Shown: positions 52,953 to 62,502, numbered from the stretch's first letter. The stretch is DNA of 64,000 bases from Campylobacterales bacterium (GCA_014859655.1 JACUTT010000001.1:1-64000), one strand, 5' to 3'. Program-made: numbers and translations. The notes: a model not told the origin generated them from the sequence alone.

Positions 52953-54248
52953 ATGAGCCTATCCATTGTAATTTTGGCCGCCGGCAAAGGCAGCCGTATG
53001 AAATCATCCACCGCAAAAGTCCTGCATACGATTTCGGGCAAAGCGATGCTCTACTTCATCATCAAAGAGTCTCTGCGCATCAGCGACGATGTCACGGTGG
53101 TGATCCACCACCAAAAAGAGGCTGTCCAAGAGGAGATGATGAAGCATTTTGACACGATAAAGTTTGTCGTGCAGGATGCCGAGAACTTCCCCGGAACCGG
53201 CGGTGCGGTGATGGGAATAACTCCAAAACATGAAAAAGTCCTGGTCCTCAACGGCGACATGCCGCTTATTACGGCCGAGGCGCTGAGCGGATTTGAGGCC
53301 TCTGACGCGGATATCACGATGTCGATCTTCAACCTTGCCGATCCCAGCGGCTACGGACGTGTCATCATCTCCGAGGCCGGCGTAGAACGCATCATCGAAG
53401 AAAAAGACGCAAGCACGCAGGAAAAAGCCGTCACCCACGTCAATGCCGGCATCTACTCCTTTACAAAGAGCGTGCTTGAAACCTACCTGCCGCGCCTGAG
53501 CAATGACAACGCCCAGGCCGAATACTATCTCACCGACCTGATAGCCATGGCGAGAGAGGATAGACTGACTATTTCTCCGCTTCTTGTCGACGAGGAGCAT
53601 TTCAAAGGGGTGAACTCAAAGTTCGATCTTGCTGTGGCCGAAGAGATAATGCAGGCACGCATCAGAGAAAAGTGGATGAAAGAGGGGGTGAGCATGCAGC
53701 TTCCCTCGACAATCTACATCGAAGAGGGAGTCGTTTTCAAGGGCGAGTCCATGCTTGAAAACGGTGTTCGACTCTGCGGCAATACCCTGCTTGAAAACAC
53801 CCATATCAAATGCGGCTGTGTCATCGAAGACAGCATCATCAAAAACTCCGATATCGGTCCAATGGCGCATATCCGCCCCCACTCGCACATCGAGCAGACC
53901 CACATCGGAAACTTTGTCGAGATCAAAAAGTCAAACCTCAAAGGGGTAAAAGCCGGCCACCTCTCCTATCTCGGCGACGCGCAGATCGGCGAGGGGACCA
54001 ATGTCGGTGCGGGTGTGATCACCTGCAACTACGACGGCATCAATAAGTACCAAACCATCATCGGCAAAAATGTCTTTATCGGCTCAGACTCGCAGCTGAT
54101 AGCACCCCTTGTGGTGGAAGACGATGTCCTGATCGCAGCAGGGACTACCGTGACCTCAGAGAAGATACTCAAGGGCTCGCTTGCACTCAGTCGAACTCCG
54201 CTTAAGTCTGTGGCCGGATTTTACTACAAGTTTTTTGGCAAAAAATAA
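52953..54248 (+). CDS. glmU: Bifunctional GlcN-1-P acetyltransferase / GlcNAc-1-P uridylyltransferase
   Basis: This 431-residue enzyme makes UDP-GlcNAc for peptidoglycan and LPS. The N-terminal nucleotidyltransferase has LAAGKGSRMKS and VLNGDMPLI; the C-terminal beta-helix has SNLKGVKAGHLSYLGDAQIGEGTNVGAG with the catalytic His. The start was chosen at the ATG that begins MSLSIVILAAG; the frame extends ten codons upstream to a TTG within the promoter. Confidence 0.96.
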   Translation: MSLSIVILAAGKGSRMKSSTAKVLHTISGKAMLYFIIKESLRISDDVTVVIHHQKEAVQEEMMKHFDTIKFVVQDAENFPGTGGAVMGITPKHEKVLVLNGDMPLITAEALSGFEASDADITMSIFNLADPSGYGRVIISEAGVERIIEEKDASTQEKAVTHVNAGIYSFTKSVLETYLPRLSNDNAQAEYYLTDLIAMAREDRLTISPLLVDEEHFKGVNSKFDLAVAEEIMQARIREKWMKEGVSMQLPSTIYIEEGVVFKGESMLENGVRLCGNTLLENTHIKCGCVIEDSIIKNSDIGPMAHIRPHSHIEQTHIGNFVEIKKSNLKGVKAGHLSYLGDAQIGEGTNVGAGVITCNYDGINKYQTIIGKNVFIGSDSQLIAPLVVEDDVLIAAGTTVTSEKILKGSLALSRTPLKSVAGFYYKFFGKK

Positions 54249-54276
54249 ACCAAAAACAAAGCGGTAAAAACTCCAT

Positions 54277-55509
54277 TTAACAATGAAGTCCCGCCAGATA
54301 CCCGCTAGCAAAGGACCACTGCAGATTGTATCCCCCGCAGGGGCCATCGAGATTCATCACCTCTCCGCAAAAAAAGAGTCCCTTAATCACCTTGGACTCC
54401 ATTGTCTCAGGACGTATCTCTTTGAGCGAGACGCCGCCGCGCGTTATCATCGCCATCTTGAAGCCTTCGTGGCCGGTTACCGTCAAGGGTGTCCAGGCCA
54501 GAAGTTTTGTCAGCTCGGCTCTGTTGAAGCCGGGAAGTTTGTTGAAGCCAAGTTCTGCATCAACGCCGCTGAGTCTGCACAGCTCGCGGCTTAAGGGTTC
54601 CGGCAGAAGCGTTTTTAGAAGGTCCAGGGTGCTTTGATTTGTGTCTTTGTCAAGCTCTTTTTTGAGGTGAGAAAGGATCTGCTCTTCGTTCATCCCCTTG
54701 GTCATGTTGAGCAGCAAAGGCACCTCGCCATATTGTGCGATCAGCGGGGTCACCTCTCTGGCAAAATCAAGGACCACAGGACCGCGGATGCCGTTTTTTG
54801 TAAAGATAAGGTCACCTTTGGCTCGGAGCTTTTTGAGCTTAGGCAGATTGACGCGCAGCTCTACCTTGGAAATCGTATCCGCGCGGCAGTTCTGCACCCA
54901 GCTCTCTTTGACTCTCAAAGGCATCATCGCCGGGAAGAGCTCCGTCACCTTGTGCCCGACGGACCGGGCCAGCGGGTAGCCGTCCCCCTCCGCGCCCAGG
55001 ACGGGGTAGCCGAGTCCTCCTGTAGCGATGATGACGCTGGGCGCATAGTAGTCGTGCGTCTGTGTTTTGACGCCCTCCACCTGCTCTTCGCTAAAAAGTA
55101 GCTCTTCTGCGCGCTCTTGACAGGTGAGTTCTACGCCGAGCCTCTTCATCTCCGCTTCAAGTGCGCTAAGAATCGTCCCTGCGTTGTGGGTCGTCGGGAA
55201 GATGCGGTAGCCGTCAGGCGCGTGGCTTTCGACGCCAATCTCCTCGAAAAAAGCCTGCACTTTTTTATGGTCAAAAGCCTCCAGAGCCGGGGTCATAAAG
55301 CGCCCCTCTTTTCCGAAACGGGCCATAAACTCCTCGTTGGGCAAGGTATTGGTAAGATTGCAGCGTCCCCCGCCGGTAGCCTTTAGCTTGGCGCCGAGCT
55401 TGGAGAGTTTTTCTAGCAGAAGTACTTTTTTGCCGCGGCGTGCGGCAGTGATCGCTGCCAACATACCCGCAGCGCCCGAGCCGATAATAATCACATCATA
55501 TTTTTTCAT
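54277..55509 (-). CDS. HI0933/BaiN-type flavoprotein (NAD(P)/FAD-dependent oxidoreductase)
   Basis: This 410-residue FAD protein has the dinucleotide motif IIGSGAAGMLAAITAARRGKKVLLLEK, then KLKATGGGRCNLTNT, diagnostic of the HI0933 (YhiN) family, and a C-terminal LFFCGEVMNLDGPCGGYNLQWSFASGYLAG. The family's general reaction is unknown, although one member reduces bile-acid intermediates. It is the only minus-strand gene in the glmU-coaBC region. Confidence 0.9.
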   Translation of the reverse strand: MKKYDVIIIGSGAAGMLAAITAARRGKKVLLLEKLSKLGAKLKATGGGRCNLTNTLPNEEFMARFGKEGRFMTPALEAFDHKKVQAFFEEIGVESHAPDGYRIFPTTHNAGTILSALEAEMKRLGVELTCQERAEELLFSEEQVEGVKTQTHDYYAPSVIIATGGLGYPVLGAEGDGYPLARSVGHKVTELFPAMMPLRVKESWVQNCRADTISKVELRVNLPKLKKLRAKGDLIFTKNGIRGPVVLDFAREVTPLIAQYGEVPLLLNMTKGMNEEQILSHLKKELDKDTNQSTLDLLKTLLPEPLSRELCRLSGVDAELGFNKLPGFNRAELTKLLAWTPLTVTGHEGFKMAMITRGGVSLKEIRPETMESKVIKGLFFCGEVMNLDGPCGGYNLQWSFASGYLAGLHC

Positions 55510-55570
55510 GCCGAAAGTATGACACTTTTGGACTTAATTAGTGTAAAATACCCGAAAAAAAGATATCATT

Positions 55571-56833
55571 ATGTTCCCCAACCTCTTAAACGGCAAGAAA
55601 ATCCTTCTGGGCGTTACCGGCTCGATCTCCATCTACAAGTCCCTAGAACTCATCCGTCTCTATGTCAAAAGCGGTGCGCAGGTGCGCGTTGTGATGAGCG
55701 AATCGGCCAAAAAGTTCATTACGCCGCTGACCTTCGAGACGATCAGCATGAACAAGGTCCTGCACCGCGAAAGCGAATCTTGGGATAATGATCTCAACCA
55801 CATCAAAATAGGTGCATGGGCGGATCTTTTTGTAATTGCTCCGGCCTCGGCCAACACCATCGGCAAGCTCTCAAATGCCATAGCAGACAACCTTCTGCTG
55901 CAAACCGCCCTGGCCTATCCGCATCCCAAGCTCCTCTGTCCCTCGGCCAACACCAACATGATGCAAAACCCCATCATTTCTCATTCGATGAAGATGCTTG
56001 CGCTTTCCAACTACACCATCATGGCGACCCAGAGCAAACTGCTTGCCTGCAATACCGAAGGCGACGGGGCCCTGGCCGATCCGGAAGATATCTATTTTCA
56101 CAGCGCACAGATGCTGCTCAAAGAGGAGTTCTGGCAGGACAGACGTGTGATCGTCACCGGCGGCGGGACAATTGAGAAGATCGATGATGTCCGCTATCTT
56201 TCCAACTTCTCCAGCGGCAAAATGGGTTCTTCGCTTGCACTGGCGCTATTTTTCAAAGGTGCGGATGTCAACTTCATCTCCAGCCGTTTCCCCCAGCGTC
56301 TGCCCAAAGCCATGCATCAGATCAGCATTGAAGGCTCGGCCGAGCTCAAGGAGTACATCGTCGACTCCATCCGCGTGGCCAAAAAAGGCAAGATGACCAA
56401 GCCGACACTGATGAGCGATGCCAATCCCCAGCTGATCCAGAAAAAGCCCTTCTTGTTTATGGCCGCTGCGGTCAGTGACTATCTCCCCGCCTTCCCCCAG
56501 CACGGAAAACTCAAAAAAGCCGATGTCGGCGAAAAGTGGTCTTTGGAGCTTAGAGAGAGCGAGGACATCCTCTCTTCGATCAGCAAAGAAGGGATCTTTA
56601 CCGTCGGATTTAAGGCCGAGATGAACGCGGATACCGCTCTTCAAAGCGCCCAGGCGATGCTGGAGAAAAAAGGAGTGGACGCGGTCTGCTTCAATCTTTT
56701 GCACGACAGCTCAAGTTTCGGAACAGAACAAAACGCTCTGGAATTCATCACCCGAGAAGGCAGGGTGATTCTGGACAAAGAGGAGAAGCTCTCTCTCTCG
56801 CTGAAGGTCTTGGAGCTGTGTAAAAGCCTATGA
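55571..56833 (+). CDS. coaBC: Bifunctional phosphopantothenoylcysteine decarboxylase/synthetase
   Basis: This 420-residue protein has a CoaC flavin decarboxylase half (about 1-185: LLGVTGSISIYKSLEL, PASANTIGKLSNAIADNLL, CPSANTNMMQNP, the Cys in LACNTEGDGALAD) and a CoaB synthetase half (VIVTGGGTIEKIDDVRYLSNFSSGKMG; AAAVSDYLP). It carries out two consecutive CoA steps. It overlaps the next gene by four bases. Confidence 0.95.
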   Translation: MFPNLLNGKKILLGVTGSISIYKSLELIRLYVKSGAQVRVVMSESAKKFITPLTFETISMNKVLHRESESWDNDLNHIKIGAWADLFVIAPASANTIGKLSNAIADNLLLQTALAYPHPKLLCPSANTNMMQNPIISHSMKMLALSNYTIMATQSKLLACNTEGDGALADPEDIYFHSAQMLLKEEFWQDRRVIVTGGGTIEKIDDVRYLSNFSSGKMGSSLALALFFKGADVNFISSRFPQRLPKAMHQISIEGSAELKEYIVDSIRVAKKGKMTKPTLMSDANPQLIQKKPFLFMAAAVSDYLPAFPQHGKLKKADVGEKWSLELRESEDILSSISKEGIFTVGFKAEMNADTALQSAQAMLEKKGVDAVCFNLLHDSSSFGTEQNALEFITREGRVILDKEEKLSLSLKVLELCKSL

Positions 56834-57576
56834 TCATTAACGCTGCGCCTGCACTTCAAAACCTGCTCGCGCAGCTCTCCTCGGCCAGACTCTCCTCCCT
56901 TCTGCCCGTGGAGGTCCTGGTTATCAAAAATCTCTCCGAACAGAAGTTTCTGCTTCAGATCAAGGGACAAAAACTCGAAGTCAGTACGCCAAAACCCCTG
57001 ATCGTGGGCGAAAAGTACCTCGCTTCGATTTCTCACGACACCCAAAATAACACTCTTTTCCTGAAACATTTCCACAAGTTTCCGCTCAAGGCGGAGCAGG
57101 CGCTCTACAGTCTCGAAGAGGTGCTCCGTCATTTCAAAACGCCCTCCAAAGAGGCCGTAACCCAGCTGCACACCCAACTTCTCTCCTCACTCTCCAATGC
57201 CAGTGGCAAAGAGGAGTTCAGTTTTTTAACACAGATGCTACTGGGCCTGAACCAGGGCTTTGTCTCCCTGCCCTTTCGGTACACCGCGGGATTTGGGCTT
57301 TTACAGTATAAAAAAAGAAAACGACAAGGAAAACAAAGCCAAGATGAAGTACAATTTTACGCACATCTAAAGCATCTCGGACCGCTTGATGGCCTTGTCG
57401 GCATCAATGATGATGAAGTCTATGTCCATATCAATGTGCTGTTTGAAGAGAGCTTGACCCTGTTACAGGGCTACGCCGACGAGTTTTCTTTCAAGAGCAG
57501 CCTAGTCATCCGTCTCAAAGAGGAGATCTCCCCTCTTTTTGCTCTGAGTGAGCAGATTTTGGACATCAATATCTAA
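56830..57576 (+). CDS. Conserved protein between coaBC and uppS, unknown function
   Basis: This 248-residue soluble protein has no signal peptide and no motif I can name. The N-terminal third (LLPVEVLVIKNLSEQKFLLQIKGQKLEV) and the C-terminal part (GPLDGLVGINDDEVYVHINVLFEE ... LIRLKEEI-like SLVIRLKEEISPLF) loosely recall FliK-type hook-length control domains, but this is weak. It overlaps coaBC by four bases and precedes uppS by 15. A gene in this slot is, from memory, also present in C. jejuni. Confidence 0.7.
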   Translation: MIINAAPALQNLLAQLSSARLSSLLPVEVLVIKNLSEQKFLLQIKGQKLEVSTPKPLIVGEKYLASISHDTQNNTLFLKHFHKFPLKAEQALYSLEEVLRHFKTPSKEAVTQLHTQLLSSLSNASGKEEFSFLTQMLLGLNQGFVSLPFRYTAGFGLLQYKKRKRQGKQSQDEVQFYAHLKHLGPLDGLVGINDDEVYVHINVLFEESLTLLQGYADEFSFKSSLVIRLKEEISPLFALSEQILDINI

Positions 57577-57591
57577 GCATGGTAAAAAGCA

Positions 57592-58266
57592 ATGAATGAA
57601 CTAAAACATATCGCGATGATCATGGACGGCAACGGCAGATGGGCACAGTGCCAGGGCAAGAAGCGTTTTGTCGGCCATGAGGCGGGCTCGGAAAGAGTCC
57701 GCGAGGTCACGCGCTACTGCGCCGAGCATCCCGAGATCGAACGCCTCAGCCTTTTTGCCTTTAGCACGGAAAACTGGAAACGCCCCAAGCTTGAGGTGGA
57801 GTTTTTGATGAAACTACTTTCGCACTATCTTGAGAAGGAGCTTCCCACCTACCTTGAAATGGGCGTCAAGTTTGAGATGATCGGCGATGCTTCGCGCTTC
57901 ACGCCCGCCCTTCAAAAGCAGATCAGCGAGCTCGAGGAGGAGACAAAGCACGGAACCCGACTGATCCAGCATCTGGCCCTGAACTACGGCTCGAGAAACG
58001 AGATCCTGCGCGCGATAAACTCCTTGAAAAACAGCGAGATGGTCACCGAGGAGAGCCTCGGCAATGCCCTTGACTGCAAGCACAATGTAGACCTTCTGAT
58101 CCGTACCGGAGGCGAGCACCGGCTTTCCAACTACCTGCTATGGCAGTCCGCCTATGCGGAGCTTTTCTTCAGCGACACCCTCTGGCCGGACTTTACAAGT
58201 GCGGAGCTAGAGAGTATTATTGCGAGGTTTAAAAATATCGACAGGCGATTTGGGGGTGTTAAGTGA
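57592..58266 (+). CDS. uppS: Undecaprenyl diphosphate synthase
   Basis: This 224-residue cis-prenyltransferase has MIMDGNGRWA with catalytic Asp12, LFAFSTENWKRP, NYGSRNEI and the C-terminal LLIRTGGEHRLSNYLLWQSAYAELFF. It makes the C55 lipid carrier for peptidoglycan and polysaccharides. It overlaps the prepilin peptidase gene by four bases. Confidence 0.95.
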   Translation: MNELKHIAMIMDGNGRWAQCQGKKRFVGHEAGSERVREVTRYCAEHPEIERLSLFAFSTENWKRPKLEVEFLMKLLSHYLEKELPTYLEMGVKFEMIGDASRFTPALQKQISELEEETKHGTRLIQHLALNYGSRNEILRAINSLKNSEMVTEESLGNALDCKHNVDLLIRTGGEHRLSNYLLWQSAYAELFFSDTLWPDFTSAELESIIARFKNIDRRFGGVK

Positions 58267-59012
58267 TTTTTGGGTTTATTGTACTGATAGGACTGATCTT
58301 CGGCTCCTTTTTGAATGTTTTGATTTCACGTATTCCCAAGGATGAAAATGTCGCTTTTCCCGCTTCTCACTGTCCCAAGTGCAAGGCACCGCTGAAGCTC
58401 TACCACAACATTCCCCTCTTCTCCTGGCTCTTTTTGAGAGGAAAATGCGCTTTTTGCCACGAGAAGATCTCTGTGCAGTACCCCCTTGTAGAGCTTCTTT
58501 GCGCCATTATCTTTGGTGCGGTCTACCTTAAACTGGGTCTAAGTTTTATGGCCTTAATGATAGCACTCTCCTTTAGCTTTCTGCTCACGCTCTCCGTCAT
58601 CGACTACTATTACAAGGCCGTTCCCGACAGCATGAATCTTCTGGCCCTGAGTACGGCCATAGCCGCCGCGACCGGTTTTCAGGGTTTCGTGCTCAACCTT
58701 GAAAACGCCCTGCTCTTTGTCGGAGGATTTGCACTGCTGCGATTTTATCTCTCCTACCTTATCAAAAAAGAGGCTCTGGGCGAAGGCGATCTGATGGTCG
58801 CGGGCACGATGGGCGCGATGCTGGGGATACAGCTGGGGCTGATGGCCATCTTTCTCGCCGCCCTGCTCGCCCTGCCCGTGATGATGCTGATGCGAAACGA
58901 AACAGATGAGAGTAAGATGGTTCCTTTTGTTCCATTTTTGGCTCTGGCGCTCTTCATCGTCTATATCTTTGACTCTGTCTTTATAAACTACTGGAACAGC
59001 CTCTATGGATAA
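58263..59012 (+). CDS. Prepilin peptidase (A24 family)
   Basis: This 249-residue polytopic aspartic protease has an N-terminal cytoplasmic zinc motif with four Cys (37, 40, 62, 65), the first active-site Asp in VIDYYYKAVPD (about 119) and the second in EGD of ALGEGDLMVAG (about 177). It would cleave type IV prepilin leaders and may N-methylate them. No pilin genes are in this window. GTG-like start overlap with uppS is four bases. Confidence 0.92.
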   Translation: MIFGFIVLIGLIFGSFLNVLISRIPKDENVAFPASHCPKCKAPLKLYHNIPLFSWLFLRGKCAFCHEKISVQYPLVELLCAIIFGAVYLKLGLSFMALMIALSFSFLLTLSVIDYYYKAVPDSMNLLALSTAIAAATGFQGFVLNLENALLFVGGFALLRFYLSYLIKKEALGEGDLMVAGTMGAMLGIQLGLMAIFLAALLALPVMMLMRNETDESKMVPFVPFLALALFIVYIFDSVFINYWNSLYG

Positions 59013-60024
59013 ACTCAAAAGCTATCTGCTCTCTAACTTTTCGCAGATCTATTTTTCTATCTTTTTGCCGCTCTTTGTCATCGCCTCGGTGATCATGCTC
59101 GTCAAAATTGCCGCCATTACCGCTATCATCCAGCTGAGTTTCCTTGAGATGGTGCAGCTCTACCTCTTTATGCTTCCCGAGCTGCTCTTTTATACCCTGC
59201 CGATCACTTTTTTCATCTCGGCCGTGATGACGGTGGCAAAACTCTCTTTTGATTACGAAATGATCGTCATCTTTTCTCTGGGAGTAAAACCCTCGAGCGT
59301 ATTGAAGTTTTTTGCCAAACTGGCACTCGTGCAGAGTCTTCTGCTTATCTTCATCTTTTTTGTTTTGGTCCCGCATACGACAAATCTTTACAAGAACTTC
59401 ATCAAGGTCAAGACCACCGAGGCGAAGTTCAATATAGAGGCCTCGGAGTATGGGCATAAATTCGGTGACTGGCTGATTTTTGTCGGAAAAGACAGCGAGG
59501 ACGGGACCTTCAGCGATGTCATCTTGTTCAATCAGCAAACTGAAGAGGAGACACTGCTCCTGGCTGAGCATGCCGATATTATCACCCTTGCCGGCGCGTT
59601 AAAGCTTCAGCTGCACCAGGGAAAAGGCTTCAACTACACCAAAGACTCCCTCACGCAGATGAGCTACAGAAAGATGTATATCAATGACACGACCGAAACT
59701 GACACAAGTGAGTACAGAAACACCTTGCAGTTTTGGCTCAACCCAGACGCGCGTGCAAAGATGACGCGCAAGTTCACCATCAACATGCTTGTCGCGCTCT
59801 TTCCTCTGCTGAGTGTTTTTCTTGTTCCTACAATAGGGATCGTCAATGTACGCCACCAAAAAAGCTATACCTATGCCTATGTCTTTTTGGCCGTGCTTCT
59901 TTACTACGGCACTGCCTTTGTGCTCGCCGAGCGCCTTGGACTCTACACTATCGCCATCGTCGCCATCTCCACGCTCCTCCCTGTCATCTATCTCTACCGA
60001 CAGAAAATAGTAAAACGCTACTGA
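59005..60024 (+). CDS. LptF/LptG-family permease (YjgP/YjgQ)
   Basis: This 339-residue inner-membrane protein has six predicted helices and a periplasmic beta domain (about 130-235), the LptF/G layout. Landmarks are LLSNFSQIYFSIFLPLFV at the start, PELLFYTLPITFFISAVMT, and LVPHTTNLYKNFI. It works with LptB2 and LptC to extract LPS from the inner membrane. LptF and LptG cannot be told apart here. It overlaps the prepilin peptidase gene by eight bases and truA by one. Confidence 0.9.
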   Translation: MDKLKSYLLSNFSQIYFSIFLPLFVIASVIMLVKIAAITAIIQLSFLEMVQLYLFMLPELLFYTLPITFFISAVMTVAKLSFDYEMIVIFSLGVKPSSVLKFFAKLALVQSLLLIFIFFVLVPHTTNLYKNFIKVKTTEAKFNIEASEYGHKFGDWLIFVGKDSEDGTFSDVILFNQQTEEETLLLAEHADIITLAGALKLQLHQGKGFNYTKDSLTQMSYRKMYINDTTETDTSEYRNTLQFWLNPDARAKMTRKFTINMLVALFPLLSVFLVPTIGIVNVRHQKSYTYAYVFLAVLLYYGTAFVLAERLGLYTIAIVAISTLLPVIYLYRQKIVKRY

Positions 60025-60752
60025 TGCGGATCAAACTCATACTCTCCTACAACGGAAGCGCCTTTGAAGGTTCCCAGGTACAAAAGCATACGGCCAACAC
60101 CATTATGGGAAGGCTCTACAGAGCCTTCGAAATGCTCAATATTCAGACCAAACTCCATGCCAGCGGCCGTACCGACGCAGGGGTTCATGCCTTCAAACAG
60201 GTGATGCACTGCGAGATTCCTCCCTTCTGGGCTAATCTTGACAAACTCAAAGAGCATCTGCAGTTTCGTCTTCCCGAGTCCATCAAGATACGCCATCTCA
60301 GCGAGGCAAGCGAGCATTTTCATTCGCGCTATAGCGCCAAACGCAGGGCCTACCGCTACCTGCTCTGCGATGAGGAGAGCAACCCTTTTGAGGGCGGTTT
60401 TGTTACCTTCACCCGCTCAAAAATAGACATTGAAGCCCTTACCGAGGCGATAGCCCTTTTTGAGGGCGAGCATGACTTTGCGCTTTTCAAAAAAAGCGGG
60501 GGAGCTTCGGGGAGCGCTGTACGCACCATCTTCAAGACCCGGGTCTACCGCTACAAGAACAAGACCGTTCTCTATTTTGAGGCGAACGGCTTTTTGCGCT
60601 CACAGATCCGCCTGATGGTGGCCTTTTTGCTCAAGATCAGCGAGAAGAGCCTGAGCAAAGAGCAGCTTCTGGAACAGCTGAACAACCGCAAGGTCTACAA
60701 CACCCGCCCCGCTCCGCCCAACGGCCTCTATCTTTCCAACATCATCTATTAA
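60024..60752 (+). CDS. truA: tRNA pseudouridine synthase A
   Basis: This 242-residue enzyme modifies the tRNA anticodon arm (positions 38-40). Catalytic Asp51 is in ASGRTDAGVHA. FHSRYSAKRRAYRY and FEANGFLRSQIRLMVAFLL are conserved. The start is the ATG that overlaps the LptF/G stop (TGATG); the longer open frame from 59733 is antisense-like noise over the upstream gene. Confidence 0.94.
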   Translation: MRIKLILSYNGSAFEGSQVQKHTANTIMGRLYRAFEMLNIQTKLHASGRTDAGVHAFKQVMHCEIPPFWANLDKLKEHLQFRLPESIKIRHLSEASEHFHSRYSAKRRAYRYLLCDEESNPFEGGFVTFTRSKIDIEALTEAIALFEGEHDFALFKKSGGASGSAVRTIFKTRVYRYKNKTVLYFEANGFLRSQIRLMVAFLLKISEKSLSKEQLLEQLNNRKVYNTRPAPPNGLYLSNIIY

Positions 60753-60764
60753 AAAATTACTTGG

Positions 60765-62348
60765 CTACTCTGCCCAAAAGAGATCAAGCTCTTTTTCATA
60801 GGCGTCTGTCGAGACCTTAAACAGACCCAGCAAAGAGTCAAAGAGGTTGTCGTGAGAGAACTCTTTGTCTTTTTTTGCCCGTAACGCGATTGTATTGATA
60901 TCAAAGCCCTCGCTAAACCACATCACTGCCGGTACATGCTTTTGCACTTGTGGCGCGATGAAGTAAGGCAGGCCATGCAGATAGACACCATTTTCGCCCA
61001 AGGACTCGCCATGGTCGGACACATAAATCATAGCCGTGTCCATAGTTTCGCTGTTGGACTTTAAAAAATCGATGGTCTTGGCCAAAAAGTAGTCCGTATA
61101 TAAGAGGGCATTGTCATACGCATTGTTAATTTCCTCATCCGTACACTCTTGGAGCTGGTTTGTCTTGCACACGGGCAAAAACTTTTCAAACTCTTTTGGA
61201 TAACGCTTATAATACGCCGGGCCGTGATTTCCCATCTGATGCAATACAATAAGGATATTATTGTTTTCTGTCTTTTCTATAAAGTCTTGAAGGCCGATGA
61301 GCATTGCTTCATCTCTGCATTCACCATTATCACAAAACTCTTCATTGCCAATGTGCTTGTAATCCTCATACTCGACGCGCAACGCAACGCCTTTTGAATC
61401 AGAGTTGTTGTCTTGCCACAAAACTTTGACACCGGCATGCTTTAAAACATCAAGCACATTTTCTGTTGATGCGGCTTTTGCATCATTGTAATCATTTCGA
61501 CCAAGTCTTGAAAACATGCACGGAACAGATACCGCGGTAGAGGTTCCGCAAGAGTAGATGTTTGAAAAATTGATCACGTTTTTCAGTTTGAGCTCCGGAT
61601 TGGTCTCTTGCGCGTAGCCGTTTAAAGAAAAATGATCCGCCCGGGCAGTTTCGCCGACCACGAGTATAAGGACCTTTTTTCTATCCCCCTCCTTGTTTAT
61701 TGCCGCATCAAGGCCCAGCTGTTCTGCTGCAACCTCGCCTTTGGACGCATTCAAACCTATATATTTGCCCAAGGAGTAAATGTAGTATGTCAGATTGCTG
61801 TAAAAACGCAGCGACTTATTTTCTCTTAAAAACGAGGCGTAAAAATCACTAAATGCAAACATCAGTGCAAAAACAATCGTAAAAGCCCCTGTTGTGACCT
61901 TCACTTTTGATACCAACTCTTTTTTCCATGGCTTGTGTTCAATTGTGCTCTTATAGAGAATAAAAGAAGGCAAAACGCCTAAAAATAAAAAGTAAAGTAA
62001 AACCTTGTAACTAAAGAGATCACTTGCTTCATTCACGTTTGTTTCAACAATGTTTTGGATCATGATGTCGTCTATGACAACATTGTAGGTCAACATAAAA
62101 TAGCTGCTTAAAGAAGAAGCGATCAGCACAACTATAAGCATAGGTTTGAGCGTATATCGGGTGCTGGTAAAATGGAACAAAAAGACGAGAAGGGTTATAA
62201 ACACAAAAAATATTGAGAGCAAAAAGCCGATATTTTGAAAATTCAGAGGGTAGGCTTCACTAACATTGTGCCAAAACGACAGATTGTTTGCAATCACTAA
62301 AAAAAGCGAGACTGCAAATATGGCTTGTAAACTTGTAATTTTTTTCAT
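60765..62348 (-). CDS. eptA: Phosphoethanolamine transferase (EptA/EptC family)
   Basis: This 527-residue protein has five N-terminal membrane helices (about 8-190) and a periplasmic sulfatase-fold domain. Metal and catalytic features are GETARADHFSLNGY, the Thr nucleophile in SCGTSTAVSVPCMF, HQMGNHGPAYYKRYP and YVSDHGESLGENGVYLHG. It transfers phosphoethanolamine to lipid A; in Campylobacter a homologue also modifies the flagellar rod protein FlgG. Many Cys in the domain suggest disulfides, as is typical. It is convergent with truA. Confidence 0.93.
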   Translation of the reverse strand: MKKITSLQAIFAVSLFLVIANNLSFWHNVSEAYPLNFQNIGFLLSIFFVFITLLVFLFHFTSTRYTLKPMLIVVLIASSLSSYFMLTYNVVIDDIMIQNIVETNVNEASDLFSYKVLLYFLFLGVLPSFILYKSTIEHKPWKKELVSKVKVTTGAFTIVFALMFAFSDFYASFLRENKSLRFYSNLTYYIYSLGKYIGLNASKGEVAAEQLGLDAAINKEGDRKKVLILVVGETARADHFSLNGYAQETNPELKLKNVINFSNIYSCGTSTAVSVPCMFSRLGRNDYNDAKAASTENVLDVLKHAGVKVLWQDNNSDSKGVALRVEYEDYKHIGNEEFCDNGECRDEAMLIGLQDFIEKTENNNILIVLHQMGNHGPAYYKRYPKEFEKFLPVCKTNQLQECTDEEINNAYDNALLYTDYFLAKTIDFLKSNSETMDTAMIYVSDHGESLGENGVYLHGLPYFIAPQVQKHVPAVMWFSEGFDINTIALRAKKDKEFSHDNLFDSLLGLFKVSTDAYEKELDLFWAE

Positions 62349-62436
62349 CTAAAATGTACCTTATTGATTTGAAAGCGTATTATACAAAATTTATGTGTAA
62401 TATTAATTAAGGACAATGTTAGGTCTTACACCAAAT

Positions 62437-62459
62437 AGCTTAGTCCATTACACTAAGCT
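62437..62459. promoter_or_regulatory. HAIR-like inverted repeat upstream of htpG
   Basis: A perfect 8-bp inverted repeat AGCTTAGT-N7-ACTAAGCT lies 38 bases upstream of the htpG -10 box. The 7-base spacer and outer form resemble the HspR operator (HAIR, CTTGAGT-N7-ACTCAAG), though the arms differ. It also lies between htpG and the divergent eptA, so it could act on either. Confidence 0.5.
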
Positions 62460-62496
62460 TCATTGACAATACTTGAATAATGATAGATTTTTTTGC

Positions 62497-62502
62497 TATA
62501 AT
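62497..62502 (+). promoter_or_regulatory. -10 box for htpG
   Basis: A TATAAT hexamer preceded by a T tract lies 35 bases upstream of the htpG ATG. A TTGACA at 62463-62468 is too far (28 bases) to be its -35. Confidence 0.55.

Noticed and set aside
59733-60752. 339-residue version of TruA
   Set aside because: The extra N-terminus reads through the LptF/G gene in another frame; the TruA family start is at the TGATG overlap.
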